NCBI RefSeq assembly: GCF_030397665.1
Contig: NZ_JAPUBT010000001.1
Coordinates: 555,926-619,925 of the forward strand
Direction: 5' to 3'
Source: Janthinobacterium sp. SUN073
Lineage (GTDB): Bacteria > Pseudomonadota > Gammaproteobacteria > Burkholderiales > Burkholderiaceae_D
Length of the DNA: 64,000 nt
Made by a program: the position numbers and the translations under genes
Notes under the pieces: model-generated
Databases searched by the model: none
What the model was told of the DNA's origin: nothing
What the model saw: the letters and a program-made list of their open reading frames with translations, nothing else
Part shown: positions 34,958 to 44,564 of the stretch, piece by piece
Position numbering within the stretch: position 1 is the first letter of the stretch
Layout of the letters: each line of letters opens with the position of its first letter

Positions 34958-36304
34958 TCATTGCGAAAACCCCTGGTAATACTCGCGCGCATCGTGGCGC
35001 AAGCCCCACCAGGGCAGATAAGCATGGTTGCCGCTGCGCGCGCGGAACCATGGCTTGCCGGGCTGGATCGGCCGCACGACGGCCGGCGGCGCCACCACCA
35101 GCGCCACGGGCGCGGACAGGTCGCTGGTGCCAGCCACCAGCACGGGTTTCCCGAAATGGTGCGCGTAAGCGATGCCCAGCGCCACGTTCGTCAGGGCCGT
35201 ACCCGCGCCCGTCTCGCCCAGCACGGCGGTCAAATTAAAACTTTGCTTGAGGAAATCGAATTCCGGCAATTGCAGAGTGAGCGTCTGCGCCAGCGCACCG
35301 AGCCGTGCGGACGAATCCTGGTGCGTATTGCCGGCGTCGTGGATCAGATAGCCGATCTCAGTATCGCGCCGGTTGGCCTTCGCGGCGGCCTCTTCGATCG
35401 CCGCCGTCCACGCCTGCACCAGGCGCGGCGGTTCGCCCTTTTTGGCTTCAAAATCCGCAGCCTGTTTCGTGCTTGGATAGCCGAGCCACGCCAGCGGCGC
35501 CCGCTCCGTCTTGTAGTCGGGGCCGGCCAGCACCAGCAGCACCAGGTTCTCGTTGATCTGCCGATCCAGAGGCCGGCTGGGCGCATCCCAGTTCATGGCC
35601 CAGACAGTTTCCTTGGGATGGCTTTGCAGGTAGTCGAGCGCGGCGGCCAAGGAGGTAAAGCCGGCGTTGGGGCCGCCCGTGGTGACGCGAACGTCGGGCG
35701 GGGTGGAGCGGGTCCAGAGGGTGGGAGAGTGGACGTTGCCGATGCTAAAAGTTCTTGCTACGCGCTGACGAACAAATTCCGTCGTCTCGACTAAATCCAG
35801 TTTCCCTTCTGGCAATGCATATTCGATATGGATGCCAGCCAACTCTCGCCAGCGTGACTTGTCCTCGACTAAATGAACATTGTAGAAATATTCTGGATCA
35901 GAGTAATACATATCATGGTACAAGTTCATTAATTCATTAATGTATTTTTCATGGTATCCATCGAAAGTTTCGGTGCCTTCATTGCCTATGGCAATGGAGG
36001 CAATACTTTGCAACTTAGAGTATTTTTCAGGTTTTTCTTTTACCATGTCATCGTTCGGATTCGGTCGTGCCAGGCCGAGGGTCCAAAGTAGCTGCCACTC
36101 AGTTGGATAGTCTCTACGCTGCAAAGGATTTAGCCATTGCAAACCAACGACTTGGGCCATGAATGGCCGCGCTACTGGCATAGGAGTATTTGGGGTTACA
36201 GATACCACCTTTGTGCTTGTAGGCGTACGCAAGCGTACACAGGCTGACAGAATCAAGACAATCAGAAACGTACCGAGCGCATAAAAAAGTATAGATCTAA
36301 CCAC
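34958..36304 (-). CDS. Tla3-like (DUF2875) type VI lipase adaptor, possible lipoprotein
   Basis: 448 residues matching the DUF2875 family by its pattern (VVGLQWLNPLQRRDYPTEWQ, LWTLGLARPNPNDDMV, then DRQINENLVLLVLAGPDYKT). Tla3 in Pseudomonas aeruginosa brings the Tle3 lipase to its VgrG; the same order, next to a Tle3-type gene, supports that here. The N terminus is hydrophobic and ends in LSAC (Cys22), a lipoprotein-type cleavage site. The GTG at 36304 is chosen for GGAGG seven bases upstream; a TTG nine codons earlier lacks any site. The first third is strikingly AT-rich relative to the rest. Confidence 0.72.
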   Translation of the reverse strand: MVRSILFYALGTFLIVLILSACVRLRTPTSTKVVSVTPNTPMPVARPFMAQVVGLQWLNPLQRRDYPTEWQLLWTLGLARPNPNDDMVKEKPEKYSKLQSIASIAIGNEGTETFDGYHEKYINELMNLYHDMYYSDPEYFYNVHLVEDKSRWRELAGIHIEYALPEGKLDLVETTEFVRQRVARTFSIGNVHSPTLWTRSTPPDVRVTTGGPNAGFTSLAAALDYLQSHPKETVWAMNWDAPSRPLDRQINENLVLLVLAGPDYKTERAPLAWLGYPSTKQAADFEAKKGEPPRLVQAWTAAIEEAAAKANRRDTEIGYLIHDAGNTHQDSSARLGALAQTLTLQLPEFDFLKQSFNLTAVLGETGAGTALTNVALGIAYAHHFGKPVLVAGTSDLSAPVALVVAPPAVVRPIQPGKPWFRARSGNHAYLPWWGLRHDAREYYQGFSQ

Positions 36305-36376
36305 GGTATAGCCTCCAAAAAATTGGAACAACTCTGCAATACACTATAAAGTCAATATCCAGCTACGAAATGGGCT

Positions 36377-38626
36377 TTAGTTAAATGCTCGCTCACCGGA
36401 ATTGGGATGCGAATCAGGCGCAGGGTTTTCTCTCACGTCAACTATGGATACAGGAAGACTCCATTCCCCACCAGTCTGCTGAGACCATTGAGTGATGGTC
36501 AAACCATGCAATTTCCCATCATTAAAATATTCTTCGAACAATTTAGCGGATTCAGTATTATTTAGCGCTCTCAACAACCTCCAATCCGCCGCCACCCTCA
36601 ACTTGCGCAGCTGGTCAGACTTGATGCGGCACACACCCACCGCCACGTCGTACGCGAGCGCCCGCTCTGAGTGCATGGGGTTGGTCAGGATGGTGGAATG
36701 GTCGGTGGCATAGGCGCCCGCCTGGCTGGACATCATTTCCTCTATCCGCGTGCTGCGCCATGCTTGGTATTCGGCGTCGGGCGTGGCGTTGGGCATTTCC
36801 TGCTGGACTTTTTGACCTGCGGGACTCTTCCCTTCCCGTACGGCCTGCGCGCGTATCACCGCGCGCTGCTCGAATCGCAGGCGCGCCTCGTCATCGGCCG
36901 TGCCCCTGGCGCTGTCCATGCGTTTGGCTTCGTTTTTCCTCGCCTGCGCCTGCAGGCCGCCGGGAGGAATTTCATGATTGGCAAGGAGATCGTCGCCGGG
37001 CGCGCGCTGCTTGCCGGTCTGGCGCGATTCGCCGGGGGGCTCGTAGCCTTCGTCGAATTCCTCGCTGGTCTGGCCAAAGCGCAAGGACTGCGGCTTGAAG
37101 GGCGGCAGCAAGTCGGGTGCGTTCAGTTCGATTTTCCAGTCTTTGTGGGGCGAGGCATTGCAAGGGCTTTGAGCCAGGCCCGTTGCAACGATAAACACAG
37201 GCGCAAACCCGACCGTCAGGATGGTGGAAAAGGCGTCCTCGCTGGCCTCGACGCCCTGCTTGACGGAATACGATGCATATTTCTGCGCCGGAAACCAGAA
37301 GTCCTTGCCGCCCGGCGCAGGCTTGCGCCAGTGATCGCTCCAGTAGTGATAGCTGCCCTGCTTGCCCACCTCAAAACCCTGGGCAAACACGCGCTGCACG
37401 CACACGCCTGCGGCCCCGGTGGCCGCCAGTTCGCCGCCGTCCTTGCTATCCTTGTCCAGCGAACCCGACAGGCCGCGCCAGCCGATGCCCTCGATGGCCA
37501 CGGACGACACCACCACGTCGTGCGGATTGCAATAGATAGTCACCCTGCCATACGATGATTTCTTGCCGCCCCGGGCGGCGCCGGCAATCCCGTATTGTTC
37601 ACGATCTTTGGCGGCGGAAAAACCGTGCTGCACGTTGGCCATGCAGCGGTCAATTTCCTCGTCCGTCTGCGCCTCGCCCAGGCTGGCGCGCTGGCCGATG
37701 ATGGCAAAGAAGTTTTTCAAGGTGGCGATGCGCGCCTGCACCGTCACCCTGCCCGTGCTGCCGTCCGCCGCACGCAGATTGCTGGCCACCCAGTTCTCGG
37801 CGCTATTGCTTTTCGCCAGGCTGTACGGTGAATTGCAAATCACATAGTTGTCGGCCACGCAGGGGAAATTGTCCTTCACCTTGGGCAGCTTTGCGCCCAG
37901 AAAGGCGGCCGCCATCGCCACCATCGTGCCCTGGCTGTGGCACACGATGGTGACAGGCACGTCGGCCTGCTGCTGGCGGATGGCTTCGACCAGCCTGGCC
38001 AGACGATAGGCGGCCAGCACGAAATACGGGCGCGGCGGGCAGCTGTACACTTGCCGTTCCGGGAAGGGATTCATGTGCTGGATGGTGTTCCACAAGAATA
38101 AACCCTCGCTCAGCCCGTCCTTCCACAAGTCGGCCAGCGCACTGCAGCCATTGGCAAACGGCCCGCCGCCCCAGTAATCCTGTTCGTTCAGGTAGATGCC
38201 CTTGCCGTATTGCTGCAGTTCCTCGCCCGAAGCCTTGTAGCCCCAGCGAAAGCGGATCACGGGAGAAAAAGTGCCGGCATCACGGATCAAGGTATCGGCC
38301 GACATCTCCGGATGGAGAAAGCCTTCGGCCGTGATCTCGGCGCCATAATTGACCGCCTTCAGTTCGCCGCCGTCCACGCCACGGTGCTGCATATGATGGC
38401 AGGAACGCTTGAGGCGCTCGTTGAGGCCATTGCACAGTCCCTCTTCCGCTGCCGCGTACCACTCGCCATCGGAATTGACGCCGTGCACGAAGATCACGAT
38501 GCCGGGCAGCGGCAGTTGCTGCAGCGTGTCCCGGTCGCTGCTCTGGAAATTGGCGCTGCAGGAGAACTGACCGAGGATATCGATTGTGGGGTCGTCGCAC
38601 AGCGGCGGATGGGGGTCGAACAGCAT
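36377..38626 (-). CDS. tle3: Tle3-type antibacterial phospholipase effector of the type VI secretion system
   Basis: 749 residues. The alpha/beta-hydrolase core starts with GIVIFVHGVNSDGEWY and has the nucleophile elbow VCHSQGTMV with S231. The long Lys/Glu-rich C-terminal part (~500-745) includes the DUF3274-like region typical of Tle3. Tle3 effectors hydrolyse membrane phospholipids in rival bacteria. The gene lies between vgrG (24 bases upstream) and the Tla3-like gene. There is no signal peptide, as expected for VgrG-delivered cargo. GGAG precedes the ATG by eight bases. Confidence 0.85.
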   Translation of the reverse strand: MLFDPHPPLCDDPTIDILGQFSCSANFQSSDRDTLQQLPLPGIVIFVHGVNSDGEWYAAAEEGLCNGLNERLKRSCHHMQHRGVDGGELKAVNYGAEITAEGFLHPEMSADTLIRDAGTFSPVIRFRWGYKASGEELQQYGKGIYLNEQDYWGGGPFANGCSALADLWKDGLSEGLFLWNTIQHMNPFPERQVYSCPPRPYFVLAAYRLARLVEAIRQQQADVPVTIVCHSQGTMVAMAAAFLGAKLPKVKDNFPCVADNYVICNSPYSLAKSNSAENWVASNLRAADGSTGRVTVQARIATLKNFFAIIGQRASLGEAQTDEEIDRCMANVQHGFSAAKDREQYGIAGAARGGKKSSYGRVTIYCNPHDVVVSSVAIEGIGWRGLSGSLDKDSKDGGELAATGAAGVCVQRVFAQGFEVGKQGSYHYWSDHWRKPAPGGKDFWFPAQKYASYSVKQGVEASEDAFSTILTVGFAPVFIVATGLAQSPCNASPHKDWKIELNAPDLLPPFKPQSLRFGQTSEEFDEGYEPPGESRQTGKQRAPGDDLLANHEIPPGGLQAQARKNEAKRMDSARGTADDEARLRFEQRAVIRAQAVREGKSPAGQKVQQEMPNATPDAEYQAWRSTRIEEMMSSQAGAYATDHSTILTNPMHSERALAYDVAVGVCRIKSDQLRKLRVAADWRLLRALNNTESAKLFEEYFNDGKLHGLTITQWSQQTGGEWSLPVSIVDVRENPAPDSHPNSGERAFN

Positions 38627-38649
38627 GGTGTGGTCTCCGATGTCGGGTT

Positions 38650-41394
38650 TCAGGAACGGCGGCGGAAGAAAAATCCCTTCAGCCGCTGCAGGTGATCGGT
38701 TTCCACCTTCGGCCCGCGCCCGTCGGCGCCGCTGACGCCCGTCAAGGGACTGTCGCCTTCGCGCTCGATGTGCACTTCCACGCCTTCGACGGGCAAGCCA
38801 TCGGTGGGACGCAGCAAGCGCGGCACGCGGCCCAGCTCGCCCTCGCCGAAGGTGGGCAGCTCGCCTTTCATGCTGGCCGGGCCGTTCCAGTGGTGGCCAT
38901 CGGTCTTCACCGTCAGCGCGCCGGGTCCGCCCAGTTCCACCGCACCGCCGGACAGTTTCAGGTAGGCGCCGCCCGCCGTCACGAAGGTGATCTCGTCCTG
39001 CGCCACGCCGACCAGCCGCGTGCCAGCTGTCAGGCGGATCTCCTTGGCGGCGTCCGCCTGCAGAAGATCGTGCTGGCTTTGCAGCAAGAACTTGCCGAAA
39101 TGGGCCACTTGCACGATGCCATCCTGGTGCGCGAACAGGGAAATACCCTTGCCCGCGTTGACGTTGCAGCGCTGGGCCGCGCTCAGTTGCAAATGCTGCT
39201 GGGCCACCAGGTCGATATTCGCGCCCGCGTTGCCGCTGATGGTTTTGGGGGTACTCAGCGCCACGCCCTCGGGCGCCGTGATGCTGACGGCGGGCTGGTC
39301 GGCGGCAATCGCCGCTCCCAGCGCCTTGCTGCCGGCCGCGTCCAGCGCCAGCGCCTGGTGCTGGGCGGCAAACTCGCCCAGGGAAGTAAACAATTCAAGA
39401 CACTCCTGCATCACGGCGGCATGCTCGCTGCCATCGAGCTGCTTGCCGCTGGCGCCCAGCTGTTTCCAGGCCGAAATCAGCAGCGAACGGGCCGTGCGCA
39501 CGCTGCCGCTGGCGTCGCTGCGCAACTCGAAGCCGTCGCCGCGCTGCCGCCCTGCGCCGTCGCTGCGCGGCTCGGTCAGATAGCCGAGGTTCAATTGCGT
39601 GGCCGCCTGGTCGCTGGCCAGTTGCGCGCTGATCTGCGACGGCGTGTCGTCAAAGCACAGCTGGTTGCCGCGCCCGCCCCGTACTTCGCGGCTGCGCATG
39701 CCGGACAGGTAACGGTTGCCGGGCAAGGCGCCGCGCGCGCTCAAGCCCGGCGGCACGCCCACGGCGTTGTACAGCTGGCCGACGATGATGGGCCGGTCCG
39801 GGTCGCCGCCAAGAAAATCGATCAGCACTTCCGCGCCGATGCGTGGCAAGCTCAAGGTGCCGCATTGCTTGCCGCTGCCCGGGCCATTGCCGGTCCAGCT
39901 CGATGCCACGCGCACCCAGGCCGAATCGCGCTCCGTATCGGAAGCGCCAGAACCGTTGGCATGCGCGTGATCTTGCGCGCGCGTCGCAACAAAACGCACA
40001 TTGACGCGCCCCAGCGCATCGCAATGCACCTCTTCGCCGGCAGGGCCGACGACCAGCGCGCTTTGCAGGCGCACCACCGGCAAGTCGCTGCGCGGGTCGA
40101 AGCCGGGCACGATGTCAACGCCGCGCCGCACGCAGGTAAAACGATTGCGATAGCGCAAGATCGACGCGGGCTCGGCAGCGGCAACCTGCGCCAGGCCCGC
40201 GTCCGCCTGCCAGCCGCTGTGCGCGAACAAACGCTCTATGCGCGCATCCAGACCTTTCGGCAAGTTGTTGCTGGCCAACACGCTCACGGCCGTGAGCACG
40301 AACTGGCGCTCGGCCGCCGGGTGCGTGTCGATCTCCGCATGTCCTTGCAGACTGAACCATTGACCCACACAGAAATCGCGCACGCAGCTTTCGCCCTGAA
40401 AACACTTGGTCTCCAGGTCGTGGCGCGCCATCGCCAACTGCCCCAGCTGGCGATGGTCGTCGTTGCTGGCGCCGGCAAGCGGCATTTCCACGATGTAGTC
40501 GTCCAGGCTGGCCGCCAGGCGATTGCCATTACCGCCCTGGTCCACGCCGCCGTGCGACTGCGTGGCCATGAATTGCGGGCTGTGCGGGTGGCCATCATCC
40601 CAGCTGTAGCGCTCCGATTTTCCGGGCTGCAAGCGACGCACGGCATTCCAGGCCGTGACCGTGTCGCGCTCTTCGGTGGCGTCATCGCGGTGATAGCGCA
40701 CCGTGCCGGCCGCGTTTTCCGGCAGGCGGCTGGGGTCGTCGAACAGCAGCAGAGTATGCACGGGCACGTGCGGGACGTGCGCGCTGGCGGGCGCTCCCGC
40801 CTGGAAACACCAGGCGATGCCGCGGCGCCTGAGCAAGCGGCGGATAAAGGCGGCATCGGATTCATTGTGCTGCATCGTGAATTCGCGCACGGGCAGGCTG
40901 CGCGCCGCCAGCGCCGCATCGATGGCGAGATCCAGGCTGGCGGCGAGCACGCTATTGCCCTGCCGCCACTCCTCAAACAGGAGCTGCACGATCTGCAATG
41001 CGTGCTTGTTGCGAAACACGCGCGTATTGATGCGTTTTTCCATCAAGGCCAGACCATCGCGCAGCACCAGTTGATAGGTCGCCAGGCCACCATCGCTTTG
41101 CCCCGCGCTCGCTTCGGCGACGATGCCGCAGACCCTGCGCAGCTGCCCCTGGTCGGTCACGATCTGCAATTCGGCTGGCACGGCGATGAACTGTTTCAGC
41201 GGCAGCTGCGCCTCGGTGGCCACGCACAGGATGCGGTACTCAATCCCGCCGCAGATGGCCTCGCTGCCGCTGATGCGCTGCGGCAGCAAGACATCCTCAT
41301 TGATGCCCTCCGGGTAAGCGAGGCGCAGCCTCAGAGCGCGGTTGTCGGCGGTCAAGGCCTTGTCCACGGCCAGCCATTGCGCGAAGTCTTCCAT
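38650..41394 (-). CDS. vgrG: VgrG spike protein of a type VI secretion system
   Basis: 914 residues. The gp27/gp5-like core (~1-600) contains NESDAAFIRRLLRRRGIAW and the OB-fold region with GKQCGTLSLPRIGAEVLIDFLGGDPDRPIIVGQLYN. A DUF2345-type repeat region follows (~630-850) and a short tail with VEVHIEREGDSPLTGVSGADG, probably the cargo or adaptor docking end. It forms the trimeric puncturing spike. It lies between tssG and the lipase gene, so it is the dedicated carrier of the lipase. AAGGAAG lies ahead of the ATG. Confidence 0.95.
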   Translation of the reverse strand: MEDFAQWLAVDKALTADNRALRLRLAYPEGINEDVLLPQRISGSEAICGGIEYRILCVATEAQLPLKQFIAVPAELQIVTDQGQLRRVCGIVAEASAGQSDGGLATYQLVLRDGLALMEKRINTRVFRNKHALQIVQLLFEEWRQGNSVLAASLDLAIDAALAARSLPVREFTMQHNESDAAFIRRLLRRRGIAWCFQAGAPASAHVPHVPVHTLLLFDDPSRLPENAAGTVRYHRDDATEERDTVTAWNAVRRLQPGKSERYSWDDGHPHSPQFMATQSHGGVDQGGNGNRLAASLDDYIVEMPLAGASNDDHRQLGQLAMARHDLETKCFQGESCVRDFCVGQWFSLQGHAEIDTHPAAERQFVLTAVSVLASNNLPKGLDARIERLFAHSGWQADAGLAQVAAAEPASILRYRNRFTCVRRGVDIVPGFDPRSDLPVVRLQSALVVGPAGEEVHCDALGRVNVRFVATRAQDHAHANGSGASDTERDSAWVRVASSWTGNGPGSGKQCGTLSLPRIGAEVLIDFLGGDPDRPIIVGQLYNAVGVPPGLSARGALPGNRYLSGMRSREVRGGRGNQLCFDDTPSQISAQLASDQAATQLNLGYLTEPRSDGAGRQRGDGFELRSDASGSVRTARSLLISAWKQLGASGKQLDGSEHAAVMQECLELFTSLGEFAAQHQALALDAAGSKALGAAIAADQPAVSITAPEGVALSTPKTISGNAGANIDLVAQQHLQLSAAQRCNVNAGKGISLFAHQDGIVQVAHFGKFLLQSQHDLLQADAAKEIRLTAGTRLVGVAQDEITFVTAGGAYLKLSGGAVELGGPGALTVKTDGHHWNGPASMKGELPTFGEGELGRVPRLLRPTDGLPVEGVEVHIEREGDSPLTGVSGADGRGPKVETDHLQRLKGFFFRRRS

Positions 41395-41441
41395 GGTTTT
41401 CTTCCTTCCAACAGTCAGCGGGGTCCATCAATAAGGCGGTC

Positions 41442-42470
41442 TCAGGCGGAACCATCGAATCGAATGTCGTAATGCATGTCGTCACGCTCACGGGCCGGCA
41501 ACTTGTCGGCCAAAAAGGCATCCTCCGCCAGGCAGGCGCCCATGCCCAGCACGCAGGTGCGCACGTCTTCCCGGCGCAGCACCAGGCGTATTTCAAAACT
41601 CATGCCAGGCAAGCCAAACAGGCCCAGCATCTGACGCAGGGCCAGCGCACCGGGGCGTCCGGGCAAGAAATCCTCATAGACATGGCGCGCCAGCGGTCCC
41701 AGCACGAGGCGCACGCGCAAGTCGGCGCGTCGGCAGCGCTCGCCCAGCATGGCGCCTTGTCCCAGCCGCGCGTTGGCGCTGGCCAGCAAGGTGCGCTCTT
41801 GCGGCGCGCGCTGGAACCAGGCGCCCACAAAACGCTGTATGCGCACGGGTACGCCGAAATACTCGGCCAGCAGCGCCTGCATCACGTCGGCCGCCACGGG
41901 CCGGTGCCGCAACAAGGCCGCATAATGGGCCAGCACATGCGCTGGCAAGCCATCTTCCTGCCTTGCCACCTCGGCAGGCAAGGCGCCCGCCAGCGCCAGT
42001 TGCATGGGCAGGAAATCGCCACCGTCGGCGTCCTGCTGGCATTCGATGCGGTAGCGGGCCCAGGCTTGGTAAAACAAGGCCAGCCCGCGTTGCGAGAGCG
42101 TATCGAGCCAGGCACGGGGACCGCCATCGCCCGTTTGCCGCTCGTGGCGGGCGAGCGTTTCCGTGTAATGCAGCGGCAAGCTGCCATGCACGCCTAAAAA
42201 ACCCAGCATGGCCGCCTGCACATGCACCTGCGTCTCGCCATCTGCTCCCTGCTCCAGCCACAGCTGTTCGATTTCGCCCGGCGCAAACGACAGCGATGCG
42301 CTGCCATGCAGGCGCAGGTAATCCTCAAACACCTGCTCCTGCGAAATGCCCTGCTGCATCAGCCAGGCAGACAGCAGGCGCACCGCCTGAAAGAAGTCCG
42401 TGCCGGACGGATCGGCCAGCAGGCGCGCGACTACACCAGCGTCTGGTTTCCATTGCGTGGCAGGCAGCAC
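41442..42470 (-). CDS. tssG: Type VI secretion baseplate protein TssG
   Basis: 342 residues of the TssG family, a wedge component of the T6SS baseplate with TssE, TssF and TssK. Motifs include DFFQAVRLLSAW near the start, LGFLGVHGSLPLHYTE, and YFGVPVRIQRFVGAWF. The GTG at 42470 has AAGGAG five bases upstream and lies inside the 3' end of tssF, a 40-base overlap that supports coupling. It is followed directly by vgrG, 47 bases on. Confidence 0.93.
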   Translation of the reverse strand: MLPATQWKPDAGVVARLLADPSGTDFFQAVRLLSAWLMQQGISQEQVFEDYLRLHGSASLSFAPGEIEQLWLEQGADGETQVHVQAAMLGFLGVHGSLPLHYTETLARHERQTGDGGPRAWLDTLSQRGLALFYQAWARYRIECQQDADGGDFLPMQLALAGALPAEVARQEDGLPAHVLAHYAALLRHRPVAADVMQALLAEYFGVPVRIQRFVGAWFQRAPQERTLLASANARLGQGAMLGERCRRADLRVRLVLGPLARHVYEDFLPGRPGALALRQMLGLFGLPGMSFEIRLVLRREDVRTCVLGMGACLAEDAFLADKLPARERDDMHYDIRFDGSA

Positions 42471-44272
42471 AGCAACTCCTTTCCAGTCTTCTGCGACAAG
42501 ACGATCAGGCGGGTAAACGAGGCCAGGTGCACATACAGCCCGAGAAAGCGTTCGATCACCTGGGCAAAGGCATGCAAGCCGCTGCCGACAAAGGCTTCTT
42601 CATCGACGGACAGCAGGACGTCGATGCCGAAGACCAGGCTGCCGCCCGCCTCGTCCTGCAGCCAGGTACTCGCGGCGCGCTGGCGCAGTCCCGTCACGCC
42701 CGCGATCTGGCGCGCGGCGCTGGCCGAACCGGGCAGGTTGTACAGCTCGAGTATTTGCTTAAAGAGCGGCAAGCCCTGTTCAGTCAGCGACTGATGGTTC
42801 AGGGACAATTGCGCGATCAGCCGCCAATGCGACGCCGCGCCCGCAGGGAAGCGGCACGGCGCGCCGGGTTTGCGCAGCAGGCGCACCGGCAAGGCGCTGG
42901 CCACGCCGTCATGGTGCAAATCACCTGCGGCATTGCCGAACACCAGGCGGCTTGGCAAATCGCGGTTGCTGCAGGTCAGCATGATGGACACCGTTTGCGT
43001 CGCGTCGTGCAGCGGCTGCATGGTGCCATCGACAAAGGCGATGCGCATGTCGTAGCCGGGATTGCTCAACGCCATGTCTTCGTCGCGCCGCGTCACCCAG
43101 TAGCACCCCTGGCGCCCGCCCGCTTCGCCATGGCGCATCGAATAGAACGGGTGAAACACATCGAGTGCGCCACCGCTCTGCGTTTCACTGAGCACCTGCA
43201 CGCTATCGACGCTGTAAATATCGTAGCAATGCGCCTGCCGCACCGATGGCAGCAGCACATGCTCGGCGCTCGCGTGCGTCAGGCGAATGGGATTGGCCGC
43301 CTGGCGGAACAGGTTGACGACGGGCGTGCATCCCGTCAGCAGATGCCTGGCGGACAGGGGTCGCAAGATGCGCGCGATATCCGCATCGGCCTGCACGTCG
43401 GCCAGCAGCAGGTGCACGGTGCAGCGCCGGCAGCCCGGAGGCAACTGCGGGCATAGCGCGGCCAGGTCCAGATCGACGAAATTGAATTTATCCGGAAAGG
43501 CAAACCATTCGCCCAGCAAGCGGTAAGCGGGATGCGAGGCGGCCATGGCCGGCATCAAGGCATCCTCGGCGGCAAAGCCGACCGGATGCAAGGGCACTGC
43601 GTCCAGCCCATGCCATACGCCATCGACTTCCACATAGGCACAACGCGCACGCAGGAACAGGCTGTCGCGCAAGGTGGCGCAAAAGGAAGGCTCGCCGTCG
43701 AGGAACAGGCGTAGCGCCGGCAGCGGCAGCCCGTCCAGCGTGGACATGGCGCCCGTCGCTTCGAGCGTGATGCTGATCGCCGCCCCCAGATCCGGTGGCA
43801 GGCGCACTGCGGGCGGCGCCGCCACGATGGACTGGAAACGCACCTCGGACAGGCGCAGCGGCGCCACGGCGACATCGTAGGCGGTGGTGAACTTGCAGGC
43901 AACGCCCTGATGCTCCGCTGCATGCATGAGCGTGCCGCGCGGGATCACGGCCAGCTCGCTCACCGCCGCAAGGTCGCTATCGATGCGGGCAATGGCGCAG
44001 GCAGGAAACGGGCGCAAATAATGGGGGAAATTGACTTCCAGCAAGGTTTCACTGAAGGTGCCGAAGCCATCGGCCAGCCGCTTGGCCGTGCGCGCATTGA
44101 ACATGGCAAACGCCTGCAGCATGCGCGCCAGGTGCGGATCGTCGGTGGTGCCCAGGTCACCGCCCACGATGCCCAGCGCGCCAGCGATGGCCGGATAGCG
44201 CCGGGCAAACGCCTGATTGTGCGCATGCAAGGTGCCCAGTTCGCGCTCGTAATATTGCAGCAGCTCATCCAT
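42431..44272 (-). CDS. tssF: Type VI secretion baseplate protein TssF
   Basis: 613 residues of the TssF family. It opens with the hallmark MDELLQYYERELGTLHAHNQAFARRYP-like sequence, followed by DPHLARMLQAFAMFNARTAKRLADG and LLEVNFPHYLRPFPAC. It is a baseplate wedge protein anchoring the sheath-tube. The ATG at 44272 has GGGAG six bases upstream; the longer in-frame extension lacks any site. It is the first gene of the minus-strand T6SS operon. The sheath, tube and membrane-complex genes are absent from the window. Confidence 0.95.
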   Translation of the reverse strand: MDELLQYYERELGTLHAHNQAFARRYPAIAGALGIVGGDLGTTDDPHLARMLQAFAMFNARTAKRLADGFGTFSETLLEVNFPHYLRPFPACAIARIDSDLAAVSELAVIPRGTLMHAAEHQGVACKFTTAYDVAVAPLRLSEVRFQSIVAAPPAVRLPPDLGAAISITLEATGAMSTLDGLPLPALRLFLDGEPSFCATLRDSLFLRARCAYVEVDGVWHGLDAVPLHPVGFAAEDALMPAMAASHPAYRLLGEWFAFPDKFNFVDLDLAALCPQLPPGCRRCTVHLLLADVQADADIARILRPLSARHLLTGCTPVVNLFRQAANPIRLTHASAEHVLLPSVRQAHCYDIYSVDSVQVLSETQSGGALDVFHPFYSMRHGEAGGRQGCYWVTRRDEDMALSNPGYDMRIAFVDGTMQPLHDATQTVSIMLTCSNRDLPSRLVFGNAAGDLHHDGVASALPVRLLRKPGAPCRFPAGAASHWRLIAQLSLNHQSLTEQGLPLFKQILELYNLPGSASAARQIAGVTGLRQRAASTWLQDEAGGSLVFGIDVLLSVDEEAFVGSGLHAFAQVIERFLGLYVHLASFTRLIVLSQKTGKELLCCLPRNGNQTLV

Positions 44273-44435
44273 GCCCGCTCCCGTCGCCTGATCGGCACAT
44301 GCCGGTATCACCCCAACTGCATTATTGAGGAAGCGGGAACGAGGAAAGTTGAGTTTGGACAAGATTGCATGCATCAGCAAGGAATGCCACTCCGGCGCTG
44401 GCACAGCACTTTTGTTCACTCTTTGCCAATATTAA

Positions 44436-44464
44436 TTGACTTATTCGAAACAATCGTTTTAAAT
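44436..44464 (+). promoter_or_regulatory. Promoter of the Ser/Thr kinase gene
   Basis: TTGACT (44436-44441) and TTAAAT (44459-44464) are spaced by 17 bases in an AT-rich stretch, about 100 bases before the kinase ATG. The region is the 292-base divergent gap shared with the tssF operon. Confidence 0.55.
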
Positions 44465-44564
44465 CAGGAAGTTACTCAAAATCAATCATCTTGGGCACTC
44501 AAGCATCGCATTGACCCTTTTCGATGTTTGCCGTCCACGCTGATGCACTCTGAAGCCAAGGTAT

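Noticed and set aside
38584-41472. 962-codon open frame opposite vgrG
   Set aside because: The minus strand encodes a full VgrG; this frame is its shadow.
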